Source of the DNA: Desulfobacteraceae bacterium
GTDB taxonomy: Bacteria > Desulfobacterota > DSM-4660 > Desulfatiglandales > Desulfatiglandaceae
Direction of reading: 5' to 3'
Length of the DNA stretch: 6,640 nucleotides
NCBI GenBank assembly: GCA_030632525.1
Contig: DAOVUP010000088.1
Coordinates: 1 to 6,640 of the forward strand
The notes below the pieces were generated by a model. That model saw only the letters and a list, made by a program, of their open reading frames with translations, was not told the DNA's origin and made no database searches. The position numbers and the translations under genes were made by a program. How positions within the stretch are numbered: the stretch's first letter is position 1; every line of letters begins with the position of its first letter. Positions 1-5,860 of this stretch are shown here, piece by piece.

Positions 1-708
1 ATTCAGGGGCTGGATCCGAGGCCTGGCAGGGTTTACTTGAATGAGGAGATCATCTACATCACACCCGATATTTATGTCTTCAAAGTGGGTGATGATTATG
101 AAATTGTGCAAAATGAAGACGGATTACCCAAATTGAGGATAAATAGTTATTATAAAAAAATTTTACAGAACAAAGGCGCTTTATCGGAGGACACAAATGA
201 GTACATTCAAGAAAAGCTGAGATCCGCAGCCTGGTTGATAAAGAGTATCAACCAGCGTCAAAGGACCTTATTTCGGGTAACAGAGAGTATTGTCAGCTTT
301 CAGAGAGAATTTCTTGACAAGGGTATTACTCATCTCAAGCCCCTCGTCCTTCGTAACGTGGCTGAAGACATCGAAATGCACGAGTCCACTGTCAGCAGGG
401 TAACTACAAACAAATATGTTTATACGCCACAAGGTCTTTTTGAGCTTAAATTCTTTTTTAACAGTTCTATCAGGAGGCTTGACGGAGATGCCCTTGCATC
501 TGAAAGCGTAAAAGAACATATCCGCAATATCATAAAAAAAGAAGACAAAGCCAAGCCCCACAGCGACAAAGAGATTGAAAAAATGATGAAGCGACTTAAT
601 ATTAACGTTGCCCGTCGTACAGTTGCTAAATATCGAGAGTCAATGGCAATCCTTCCGTCGAGAAAGCGCAAGGATCCGTTGTTGAAGTTAACCTCATTAG
701 AAATTTGA
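1..708 (+). CDS. rpoN: RNA polymerase sigma-54 factor, C-terminal half (5' end outside window)
   Basis: Sigma-54 directs RNA polymerase to -24/-12 promoters and needs AAA+ activators to melt DNA. The frame is open from base 1 and begins with the conserved core-binding-region motif LDPRPGR (bases 10-30), so a TTG at 37 is not the true start. The core-domain helix-turn-helix follows at about 355-417 (residues like EDIEMHESTVSRVTTNKY), with the typical TPQG..ELK.FF after it. The RpoN box ARRTVAKYRE, which reads the -24 element, is intact at 610-639. About 235 of the usual ~450-490 residues are present; the N-terminal activator-interaction region lies upstream. The C-terminal tail of about 20 residues past the box is basic and ordinary. 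The downstream neighbours hpf and ptsN are the classical partners of rpoN in proteobacteria. Identification is essentially certain. Confidence 0.97.
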   Translation: MQGLDPRPGRVYLNEEIIYITPDIYVFKVGDDYEIVQNEDGLPKLRINSYYKKILQNKGALSEDTNEYIQEKLRSAAWLIKSINQRQRTLFRVTESIVSFQREFLDKGITHLKPLVLRNVAEDIEMHESTVSRVTTNKYVYTPQGLFELKFFFNSSIRRLDGDALASESVKEHIRNIIKKEDKAKPHSDKEIEKMMKRLNINVARRTVAKYRESMAILPSRKRKDPLLKLTSLEI

Positions 709-790
709 CGTATTGGAATGTGTCGCTTTTATGGGAATTTGGAGGTTATTCTTAGGATGACCCTGGCCATGTTTCGAACGGGGTAAGCCT

Positions 791-820
791 TTGACAAACG
801 GGCATCTATTGCCTTACATT
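791..820 (+). promoter_or_regulatory. Possible sigma-70-type promoter for hpf
   Basis: A perfect -35 hexamer TTGACA at 791-796 is followed after 18 bases by TACATT at 815-820, which matches four of six positions of TATAAT. A transcript would start near 827, directly at the ribosome binding site (GGAGGA, 829-834), giving an extremely short leader. No -24/-12 (sigma-54) element is evident in the gap 709-840. The strong -35 is seen; promoter activity is inference, and the -10 is only fair. Confidence 0.35.
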
Positions 821-840
821 TACCATCTGGAGGAAGCTTT

Positions 841-1377
841 ATGGATATTACGGTAACATTTAGACACACAGAGCCCATAGAGAGTCTAAGGGCATACGCA
901 GAGGAGAAAGTGTCGAAGATTAAGAAATACTTGGACGTTCCCCTGGATGCTCACATTGTATTGACAGTTGAAAAATTCAGACATATAGCAGACGTGTCTC
1001 TCAGAGTAAACGGAACCCCAATAAAGGCGGTCGAAGAGACTGGGGATATGTATTCGGCCATTGACCAGGTTATGGATAAGATTGAGAACCGGGTCAAGAA
1101 ACATATCTCCAAGATAAGAAACCATCGGCAGGAAAACGCAAAGGGTGAAGCGGATTCAGTTAACGATGAGGCGAATGACACCACTGAAGTAGCTCAGGAT
1201 GGGCCCGTAATTGAAGTCAAAAACATGGTTGCCAAACCGATGGATCCGGAAGAAGCAGCCATGCAGCTCAATTTGTTGAAACAGGACTTCCTGGTTTTTA
1301 GAAATGCCAAATCAAGAGAAATTAATGTTATTTACAATCTGGCTAACGGCAATCTCGGACTGATCATGCCAGGCTGA
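841..1377 (+). CDS. hpf: Ribosome hibernation promoting factor, long form
   Basis: The protein binds the 30S decoding centre of idle ribosomes and, in its long form, pairs 70S particles into inactive 100S dimers in stationary phase or starvation. Residues 1-98 form the S30AE/YfiA domain (start MDITVTFRHTEP, then ..VEKFRHIADVSLRVNG.. and the basic helix around 80-97). A charged, low-complexity linker spans about 99-122. Residues 123-178 are the dimerisation domain, with KPMDPEEAAMQLNLLKQDF and INVIYNLANGNLGLI. The length of 178 residues is usual for long HPF. The ATG at 841 is preceded by GGAGGA at 829-834 with good spacing. It lies 132 bases after rpoN and before ptsN, the standard arrangement. 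A small oddity is NLANGN where many family members have a more basic RxDGN-like motif. Confidence 0.96.
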   Translation: MDITVTFRHTEPIESLRAYAEEKVSKIKKYLDVPLDAHIVLTVEKFRHIADVSLRVNGTPIKAVEETGDMYSAIDQVMDKIENRVKKHISKIRNHRQENAKGEADSVNDEANDTTEVAQDGPVIEVKNMVAKPMDPEEAAMQLNLLKQDFLVFRNAKSREINVIYNLANGNLGLIMPG

Positions 1378-1382
1378 TTATT

Positions 1383-1460
1383 GCCAGAACAAAATATCAT
1401 ATTCTGGCCTCCGGGCCGCAAATTTTTCCACAATTGCCAGTAAAAAAGCTTTTTGCTGGC
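1383..1460 (+). repeat. Two tandem hairpins with matching GCCAG/CTGGC arms in the hpf-ptsN gap
   Basis: Hairpin 1 pairs GCCAGAA (1383-1389) with TTCTGGC (1402-1408) around a 12-base AT-rich loop, beginning six bases after the hpf stop. Hairpin 2 pairs 1436-1446 with 1450-1460 (11 pairs including one G-U, loop AGC), its arms being GCCAGTAAAAA and TTTTTGCTGGC. Both start with TTGCCAG and end with CTGGC. A small GGCC-TCCG-GGCC hairpin lies at 1407-1418. None is followed by a clean T-run, so they are not standard terminators. Possible roles are 3'-end protection of hpf mRNA, attenuation before ptsN, or short palindromic repeats. The structure is seen; its role is unknown. Confidence 0.6.
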
Positions 1461-1489
1461 GCATCATTATTTGATTAGCTGGTTATGCG

Positions 1490-1951
1490 ATGAAACTTTC
1501 TGACATTATAGAAATTGATAATATTGTACCTGAGCTTAGCGCTAAGGATAAAAAGGGCGTTTTGGGAGAATTAGCTGAAGTCATTTCTACGCATGATCCA
1601 AGCATAGACAAAGGGCTGATTGTCAAGGTCCTTGTCGAGAGGGAGCACCTTGGGAGCACAGGCATAGGTGACGGTGTTGCCATTCCTCACGGCAAGCTAA
1701 ACTGTGTCAGGCATCCTATTATATCATTCGGGAGGAGTAAAGAGGGCCTTGATTTCGATTCTATGGATGGGCAGCCTGCTTACCTCTTCTTTCTTCTTTT
1801 AGCCCCTGAGAATTCATCCAGTGTCCACTTGCAGATTCTTACCAAGATAGCAAGAATATTGAAAAGCAGCTCTTTCCGGAAAGAGCTGCTGAGGGCCCAG
1901 ACTAAAGAAGAGCTTTACCAAACGATTATTCAATCTGATGGAGAGGCTTAA
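1490..1951 (+). CDS. ptsN: PTS nitrogen-regulatory EIIA protein (EIIA-Ntr)
   Basis: This cytosolic EIIA domain of the fructose/mannitol family takes phosphate through an EI-Ntr/HPr-like relay and acts as a regulator rather than a sugar transporter. The start MKLSDII and the active-site motif STGIGDGVAIPHGK are canonical; the phospho-accepting histidine is His67. The second conserved histidine is His113 in SVHLQILTKIARIL. The length of 153 residues is normal. No clear Shine-Dalgarno sequence precedes ATG 1490; an ATG at 1485 in another frame opens a two-codon reading frame (ATG CGA TGA), so initiation may be weak or coupled. It follows hpf by 112 bases, as in the widespread rpoN-hpf-ptsN cluster. 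Other EIIA proteins of this family carry PTS permease domains; none is visible here, which favours the regulatory role. Confidence 0.93.
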   Translation: MKLSDIIEIDNIVPELSAKDKKGVLGELAEVISTHDPSIDKGLIVKVLVEREHLGSTGIGDGVAIPHGKLNCVRHPIISFGRSKEGLDFDSMDGQPAYLFFLLLAPENSSSVHLQILTKIARILKSSSFRKELLRAQTKEELYQTIIQSDGEA

Positions 1952-2016
1952 CTGCTCCTGTGAAACTAATCGAAATTCTATTTATAGGGGTTTAACCATT
2001 TAGCGAGGTTTGCATT

Positions 2017-2424
2017 TTGCCAATGATTGGATTATTAATTATCTCTCACTGTGATCTGGGAAAGGAATTTCTGAATGCCGCTGAACTCATTATGGGAAGG
2101 CTGGAAGCAGCTGATTCTATTTCCATTACCCAGACAACGGAGAGTAAAGAAATACTTAAAGAGATTTCCGAAAAGATAAATGCCCTTGACCAGGGGCAGG
2201 GGGTTTTAGTGCTTACCGATATGTTTGGCGGCACTCCTTCCAATTTAAGTCTTTCTTTTCTAAATGAGGAGATGGTCGAGGTATTGACAGGAGTTAACCT
2301 CCCGATGGTTATTTCCGTTGCCAAGGACCGGGATCGTCTGACATTAAGCGATTTAGGTGAAAAGGCCCAGCAGGCAGGCAAACAGAGCATCACTTTAGCC
2401 GGAAAATTGCTGAAGACCTCATGA
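2017..2424 (+). CDS. Mannose-family PTS EIIA domain protein (single domain)
   Basis: This is a stand-alone EIIA-Man domain of 135 residues, the size of the bare domain. The N-terminus (PMIGLLIISHCDLGKEFL) carries the phospho-accepting histidine, His11 counted from the TTG. The motif LTDMFGGTPSN is diagnostic; Asp68 matches the aspartate that orients the active histidine in E. coli EIIA-Man. The residue after the histidine is Cys where Gly is common. Translation probably starts at TTG 2017, because GAGG at 2005-2008 lies eight bases upstream; ATG 2023 is the alternative and gives a more typical N-terminus (MIGLL). No IIB, IIC or IID genes are adjacent, so a regulatory phosphate sink or signalling role is inferred, as for similar orphan domains near rpoN in Desulfobacterota. 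It overlaps rimI by four bases, implying translational coupling. Confidence 0.9.
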   Translation: MPMIGLLIISHCDLGKEFLNAAELIMGRLEAADSISITQTTESKEILKEISEKINALDQGQGVLVLTDMFGGTPSNLSLSFLNEEMVEVLTGVNLPMVISVAKDRDRLTLSDLGEKAQQAGKQSITLAGKLLKTS

Positions 2425-2879
2425 GGTCCCTTCTAAAAGTAACCGGGGAGAATTTTCCGACATTTCAGAAGGATATATTAGAGATTGAAAGAACTTCTTT
2501 CCCTTCTCCCTGGGATTTTAATTCTTTTTCAAATGAGATTGATCGATCGATTTCTTATTTATGGGTATCTCTAATTGATGAAGTGTTAGGAGGATATATC
2601 TGCTTTTGGATTTTCGCAAATGAGATCCATTTGATGAATGTAGCCGTTCATCCTGAGAAGCGTGGGAAAGGTCTGGGGGAAGGGTTATTGTATAAAATGA
2701 TTGAGGTTGGGATCTCTAAAGGGGCTAAAACAGCGTGGTTAGAGGTCAGACCCTCAAACCTCGAGGCGAGATCTCTTTATGATAAAGCAGGTTTTAATGA
2801 GGTGGGGTTTAGGCCTCGTTATTATAAAGAAACGAATGAGGATGCCATTATTATGTCCTTGCCTCTTCTGAGTGCCTAA
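2421..2879 (+). CDS. rimI: Ribosomal-protein alanine N-acetyltransferase RimI
   Basis: This GNAT-fold enzyme transfers acetyl from acetyl-CoA to N-terminal amino groups; E. coli RimI modifies ribosomal protein S18. The acetyl-CoA pyrophosphate loop is at residues 78-90 (HPEKRGKGLGEGL, i.e. the RxxGxG pattern). The RimI signature LEVRPSNLEARSLYDKAGF follows, with Glu108 and Tyr120 spaced exactly as the catalytic pair described for Salmonella RimI (Glu103/Tyr115). The early SFPSPW motif at about residues 26-31 is also typical. The length of 152 residues is normal. The start ATG overlaps the stop of the preceding EIIA gene (ATGA). The final codons and stop lie inside an AGTGCCTA repeat that recurs at 2896-2903, so the last residues may derive from repeat DNA. 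The substrate here is inferred from the family. Confidence 0.92.
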   Translation: MRSLLKVTGENFPTFQKDILEIERTSFPSPWDFNSFSNEIDRSISYLWVSLIDEVLGGYICFWIFANEIHLMNVAVHPEKRGKGLGEGLLYKMIEVGISKGAKTAWLEVRPSNLEARSLYDKAGFNEVGFRPRYYKETNEDAIIMSLPLLSA

Positions 2880-2982
2880 AGGGCCTAAAGTTTGAAGTGC
2901 CTATTTATCCCGCTTGCAGCGGGGAAGTTAAGGAACTTCGTGACTTTTCTATGGTGCCACTACAGGGGAAGTGCTTTAGGCC
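2871..2982 (+). repeat. Structured, repeat-containing gap before gapA
   Basis: An outer inverted repeat GGCCTAAAG (2882-2890) / CTTTAGGCC (2974-2982) is perfect over nine bases. Inside it lie two adjacent perfect hairpins: CCCGC-TTGCA-GCGGG (2909-2923) and GAAGTT-AAGG-AACTTC (2924-2939). AGTGCCTA is repeated directly at 2871-2878 (across the rimI stop codon) and 2896-2903. There is no T-run after any stem, so this is not a standard terminator. It may be a degenerate intergenic repeat or a folded leader of gapA. Between 2983 and 3034 the DNA is AT-rich, but I see no convincing -35/-10 pair. Confidence 0.6.
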
Positions 2983-3047
2983 TATTATTTATTGGTTATT
3001 AAATAAATTCAGCATGAAGAAACGATATAACAATAAGGAGGTATGAG

Positions 3048-4046
3048 ATGTCTTTAAAAGTGGGTATAAACGGCTTTGGACGTATCGGCAGGATGATTTT
3101 CAGGGCTGGAATCAATAATCCAGCAATTGAATTTGTGGGCATAAATGATCTCACTGACCCTGCAACTTTAGCCCATCTGTTAAAATACGACTCCGTCCAT
3201 GGCGTTCTTGGCGCCGAGGTTTCAAGCACGGATAATGCCCTTATTGTTGACGGGAAAGAGATTAAGATATTCTCAGAAAGGGACCCTGCGAATCTGCCGT
3301 GGGGCGATCTCGGCGTTGAAACTGTATTTGAGTGCACCGGCCTTTTTAGAGACAGGGAGAAGGCTTCAGGGCATTTAGCGGCCGGGGCCAAGAAGGTGAT
3401 CATTTCAGCGCCAGCCAAAGGGCCTGATCTCACGGTTGTTATGGGGGTGAACCAGCACGACTACGATGCCAAAAAACATCATATTGTTTCCAACGCCTCA
3501 TGCACAACCAATTGTCTTGCTCCTCCCTGCAAGGTCCTCTTAGATCATTTTGGGATTAAAAAGGGGTTAATGACAACCACCCATTCTTACACCGGGGATC
3601 AACGGATCCTGGATTTCCCACACAAGGATTTAAGGAGGGCAAGGGCCGCAGCGCTTTCCATGATACCAACAACGACCGGAGCAGCAAAGGCTGTCGCCCT
3701 GGTTCTTCCACAATTAGAAGGTAAATTGAATGGTATGGCAATCCGTGTGCCCACCCCTAATGTGTCGGTTATAGACCTTGTTGCACAGTTGGAAAAACCG
3801 GTCACGGCCGAGGAAATCAACAATGCCATGAAAGAAGCTGCCGGAACCTATCTCAAAGGGATCCTGGCCGTTAGCGAAGAGCCCCTGGTTTCCATTGATT
3901 TCAACGGCACCGCTGTTTCGTCGACCATAGACGGGCCTTCCACCATGGCCATTGGGGATATGGTCAAGGTCCTTGCCTGGTATGATAACGAGTTTGGTTA
4001 TGCCAGCCGGATGGTAGATTTGGGTGTTTTTATGGCCGATAATTGA
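3048..4046 (+). CDS. gap: Glyceraldehyde-3-phosphate dehydrogenase, phosphorylating
   Basis: The enzyme interconverts glyceraldehyde-3-phosphate and 1,3-bisphosphoglycerate with NAD+ and phosphate in glycolysis and gluconeogenesis, as a cytosolic tetramer. The Rossmann motif is [12 protein letters not shown] at residues 4-15. Asp34 in GINDLTD and the later [12 protein letters not shown] stretch point to NAD rather than NADP preference. The catalytic signature SNASCTTNC places the nucleophile at Cys152, with His179 in [10 protein letters not shown] as its partner. The C-terminal [12 protein letters not shown] is intact. The length of 332 residues is standard. ATG 3048 follows an excellent AAGGAGGT at 3035-3042, stronger than that of most genes here, in line with high expression. 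CLAPPCKVL has an extra cysteine where the family usually has an alanine. pgk does not follow; tpiA does after 292 bases. Confidence 0.98.
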   Translation: MSLKVGINGFGRIGRMIFRAGINNPAIEFVGINDLTDPATLAHLLKYDSVHGVLGAEVSSTDNALIVDGKEIKIFSERDPANLPWGDLGVETVFECTGLFRDREKASGHLAAGAKKVIISAPAKGPDLTVVMGVNQHDYDAKKHHIVSNASCTTNCLAPPCKVLLDHFGIKKGLMTTTHSYTGDQRILDFPHKDLRRARAAALSMIPTTTGAAKAVALVLPQLEGKLNGMAIRVPTPNVSVIDLVAQLEKPVTAEEINNAMKEAAGTYLKGILAVSEEPLVSIDFNGTAVSSTIDGPSTMAIGDMVKVLAWYDNEFGYASRMVDLGVFMADN

Positions 4047-4047
4047 T

Positions 4048-4299
4048 GGTCTCGTAAAAAGTACAATTTGCCACAGAGCGCACAGAGAACACAGAGATAA
4101 CTATCTGTAATGACAGTATTCTAATTTCCTCAGAAATGATGAAAATGTGACTTTGTTGACTCTTTACCTAAGTGTTTCGTCGCTTCGCTACTGTGTTTAG
4201 TGACTTACTGATTATTTCCTTCGAAAAAACAAGGCCGTTTATGCGGCTTGGTTTTAAACTTTTCTAAATCTTTGCGTCTTTGCGCCTTTGCGTGAGACC
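4048..4299. repeat. ~250-bp intergenic repeat-like block with inverted ends and two short tandem arrays
   Basis: The block starts two bases after the gap stop. Its left end GGTCTCGTAAAAAG (4048-4061) matches the reverse complement of the right end (4286-4299, GGTCTCACGCAAAG) at 10 of 14 positions, including a perfect GGTCTC/GAGACC. Inside the left end lie three 9-base units CACAGAGNN (4072-4098); inside the right end lie three 8-base units CTTTGCGY (4270-4293). The interior has no convincing reading frame. From memory, similar CACAGAG and CTTTGCG arrays recur between genes in Desulfobacterota, but I cannot search. The rest of the gap (4300-4338) only holds CCGGTTT/CCGGGTT and a weak AGG ahead of tpiA. 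It is best read as a non-autonomous or decayed repeat. Confidence 0.55.
4226..4255 (+). terminator. Candidate intrinsic terminator downstream of gap
   Basis: CAAGGCCG (4230-4237) pairs with CGGCTTG (4244-4250) with one bulged G, around a six-base loop TTTATG. A-rich bases before the stem and GGTTTT after it extend the pairing and supply a short U-run. It lies about 180 bases past the gap stop, within the repeat-like block, so it could terminate gap transcription or be part of the repeat. The bulge and short T-run limit confidence. Confidence 0.4.
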
Positions 4300-4338
4300 T
4301 TTTCAATTCCGGTTTGTCCGGGTTAGGTAAATTAACAA

Positions 4339-5109
4339 ATGTTTGAAAGAAAACCGATGATTGCAGGCAATTGGAAGATGAACCTGAGCCTTACTGGCGC
4401 AGTTGAACTCGTTAAGACTGTAGCGGATGGGATTAAGGGTATTGAGGGAGTAGAAGCTTTAGTGGCGCCTCCCTTCACCCATATGGCGCATGTCAGGAAA
4501 GCCATAGGAAATTCCAAGATCTTTTTAGCCGGACAAAATATGCACTGGGAAGCGAGTGGGGCTTACACAGGGGAGATATCTGGAAGGATGCTTCAGGAGG
4601 CAACATGTACCCATGTGATTTTAGGCCATTCTGAAAGACGACTTATTTTTGGAGAAACGAGCGAAAATATTGATCTTAAGGTCAAGGCCGCAACATTCCT
4701 GGGCCTGATCCCCATTGTGTGTGTTGGGGAGACACTTGAGCAACGAGAGGCCGACCAGACCTTCGAGGTGATTAAAACGCAACTGGATTTGTCATTACAT
4801 AACTTCAAGGCGGATGAATTGATGCGGCCTTCCACTATCCTGGCATACGAGCCTGTATGGGCTATCGGAACCGGCCGCACCGCGACACCCGGTCAGGCCC
4901 AGGAAGTTCATCAATTTATCCGGGAATGGATAGAGAAGAACTTCAATACAGGGACTGCGGCTCAGGTACGGATTCTGTACGGCGGCAGTGTAAAGCCTGA
5001 AAATATTGTCGATCTCATGTCAGAACCGGATATCGATGGAGCGCTTGTGGGTGGTGCGAGCCTAAAGGGAGATTCATTCGCTCAGATCATTCGTTATAAA
5101 GAGGAGTAA
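4339..5109 (+). CDS. tpiA: Triosephosphate isomerase
   Basis: This cytosolic (beta/alpha)8 enzyme interconverts dihydroxyacetone phosphate and glyceraldehyde-3-phosphate, the step feeding GAPDH. All catalytic elements are present: Lys13 in AGNWKMN, His97 in ILGHSERR, and Glu171 in the signature AYEPVWAIGTG, which also forms the start of the mobile loop 6. The phosphate-gripping YGGSVKPEN is at residues 214-222, followed by GALVGGASL. The length of 256 residues is normal. ATG 4339 is preceded only by a weak AGG about 11 bases upstream. It lies 292 bases after gap, with repeat-like DNA between; in many related genomes pgk sits there. secG follows after 262 bases, so the gap-tpiA-secG order is conserved although spacing is loose and separate transcription is possible. 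Confidence 0.98.
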   Translation: MFERKPMIAGNWKMNLSLTGAVELVKTVADGIKGIEGVEALVAPPFTHMAHVRKAIGNSKIFLAGQNMHWEASGAYTGEISGRMLQEATCTHVILGHSERRLIFGETSENIDLKVKAATFLGLIPIVCVGETLEQREADQTFEVIKTQLDLSLHNFKADELMRPSTILAYEPVWAIGTGRTATPGQAQEVHQFIREWIEKNFNTGTAAQVRILYGGSVKPENIVDLMSEPDIDGALVGGASLKGDSFAQIIRYKEE

Positions 5110-5152
5110 AGGATCAGTTTTTTATTGCAAAAAAAGAATCATTCAGGTAATA

Positions 5153-5208
5153 TATAATGTTTACCGAGTAGTTGAGTGAAACCTAACTAACGAAGTTCCA
5201 ACATTATA
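5153..5208. repeat. 9-base perfect inverted repeat in the tpiA-secG gap
   Basis: TATAATGTT (5153-5161) and AACATTATA (5200-5208) are exact reverse complements, 38 bases apart. The left copy contains a consensus -10 hexamer TATAAT (5153-5158), but no -35 lies at the right distance; TTGCAA (5125-5130) is 22 bases upstream. Just after tpiA, an A/T-only stem (TTTTTT and AAAAAAA around 5118-5135) could act as a weak terminator. I can say nothing firmer about 5110-5231. Confidence 0.4.
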
Positions 5209-5231
5209 AAATTCTGCGCAGTTCATAAAAA

Positions 5232-5355
5232 GAGACCTTTGAAAAATGCTCAATTTTGGCCAAGGCCAAGGAAGGCGAGGATTAAAATCTGAGCCTGACG
5301 CTGAGATTGGACAGATAAGCGTAGCCTTCGAAAGGGGACGTTTTGCAAAGGTTTC
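5232..5355. mobile_element. MITE-like palindromic element (124 bp) upstream of secG
   Basis: The ends form a terminal inverted repeat: 5232-5248 (GAGACCTTTGAAAAATG) matches the reverse complement of 5339-5355 (GAAACCTTTGCAAAACG) at 14 of 17 bases. Further nested pairs lie inside: GAAGGC (5271-5276) with GCCTTC (5324-5329), and AATCTGAGC (5286-5294) with GCTGAGATT (5300-5308), eight of nine paired. The whole can fold into one long hairpin. AAAAGAG occurs at both edges (5228-5234 and 5357-5363), a possible but imperfectly placed target duplication. There is no coding frame, so it would be non-autonomous. Its right edge is six bases from the secG ribosome binding site, so it lies in the secG leader. 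A structured RNA is the alternative reading. Confidence 0.6.
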
Positions 5356-5371
5356 GAAAAGAGGCTTGTAG

Positions 5372-5701
5372 ATGACACCTATTATAATCATTCTTCATGT
5401 TGTTGTATGTGTGGCTTTAATTCTGATTGTGCTTCTTCAGAAGGGGAAGGGCGCTGGCATGGGGGCAGCTTTTGGTGGGTCCAGCCAGACCGTTTTCGGG
5501 AGCGCTGGAGCAACGACCTTTCTCCACAAGGTAACTACAATAATAGCAGTAGTATTCATGCTGACTTCTCTCGGTCTTTCTTTTCTCTTTGGAAGAGGAG
5601 CCACCACCTCCATCATGGAGGATGTTACACCGTCAGGAGTCCCTGCAGCTCAAACCAGTGCAGCGCCGGTGCAGACCGGTGTGCCCCCAGACAAGAATTG
5701 A
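5372..5701 (+). CDS. secG: Preprotein translocase subunit SecG
   Basis: SecG is the small inner-membrane subunit that assists SecYE and SecA in protein export. Residues 3-22 form transmembrane helix 1. The conserved cytoplasmic loop follows, with LLQKGKGAGMGAAFGG and FGSAGATTFLHK, then transmembrane helix 2 at about 54-74. The tail from 75 to 109 is rich in Ala, Pro, Thr and Val, is variable in the family, and looks disordered. The length of 109 residues is normal. ATG 5372 is preceded by GAGG at 5361-5364 at suitable spacing. A tRNA-Leu gene starts 16 bases after the stop with no terminator between them, so the two are probably co-transcribed and the tRNA processed from the message. The upstream leader carries a MITE-like palindrome. 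Confidence 0.95.
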   Translation: MTPIIIILHVVVCVALILIVLLQKGKGAGMGAAFGGSSQTVFGSAGATTFLHKVTTIIAVVFMLTSLGLSFLFGRGATTSIMEDVTPSGVPAAQTSAAPVQTGVPPDKN

Positions 5702-5717
5702 TACAGAGGAAATCCTT

Positions 5718-5805
5718 GCCGAAGTGGTGGAATTTGGTAGACACGCTATCTTGAGGGGGTAGTGGGTTACAGCCCGTGCGGGTTCAAGTCCCGCCTTCGG
5801 CACCA
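5718..5805 (+). tRNA. tRNA-Leu, anticodon GAG
   Basis: A complete class II tRNA cloverleaf can be drawn. The acceptor stem GCCGAAG (5718-5724) pairs fully with CTTCGGC (5795-5801). The D-arm carries GG at 5736-5737. The anticodon stem CTATC/GGTAG (5746-5750/5758-5762) holds the loop TTGAGGG, giving anticodon GAG at 5753-5755, which reads CUC and CUU. A long variable arm with GGG/CCC (5764-5775) is typical of leucine. The T-arm GCGGG-TTCAAGT-CCCGC is perfect (5778-5794). The discriminator is A (5802), as leucine tRNAs require, and CCA is encoded (5803-5805). secG followed by tRNA-Leu(GAG) is also the E. coli arrangement (secG-leuU). Its 3' end is the kind of site used by tyrosine integrases, and an integrase remnant lies just beyond. 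Confidence 0.97.
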
Positions 5806-5828
5806 TAACAAAATCAAATACTTATCTG

Positions 5829-5860
5829 AATAAGCCCTTTTCCGAAAGGGCTTATTTTTT
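5829..5860 (+). terminator. Intrinsic terminator after secG-tRNA-Leu
   Basis: A perfect 12-base stem AATAAGCCCTTT (5829-5840) / AAAGGGCTTATT (5845-5856) closes a TCCG loop and runs into a T-run ending at 5860. It lies 24 bases after the tRNA and would end the secG-tRNA transcript. On the opposite strand the stem is not followed by a T-run, so it acts mainly in the + direction. The stop codon of the truncated - strand integrase fragment falls inside it. Confidence 0.95.

Noticed and set aside
3026..3031. TATAAC just before gapA as a -10 element.
   Set aside because: No -35 lies at a workable distance, and transcription would start within the ribosome binding site.
4072..4293. The short tandem units as a CRISPR array.
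   Set aside because: The units are 8-9 bases, contiguous and without spacers.
5407..5754. A second long + strand frame overlapping secG and running into the tRNA.
   Set aside because: It is an out-of-frame shadow of secG with no ribosome binding site, and it crosses the tRNA gene.
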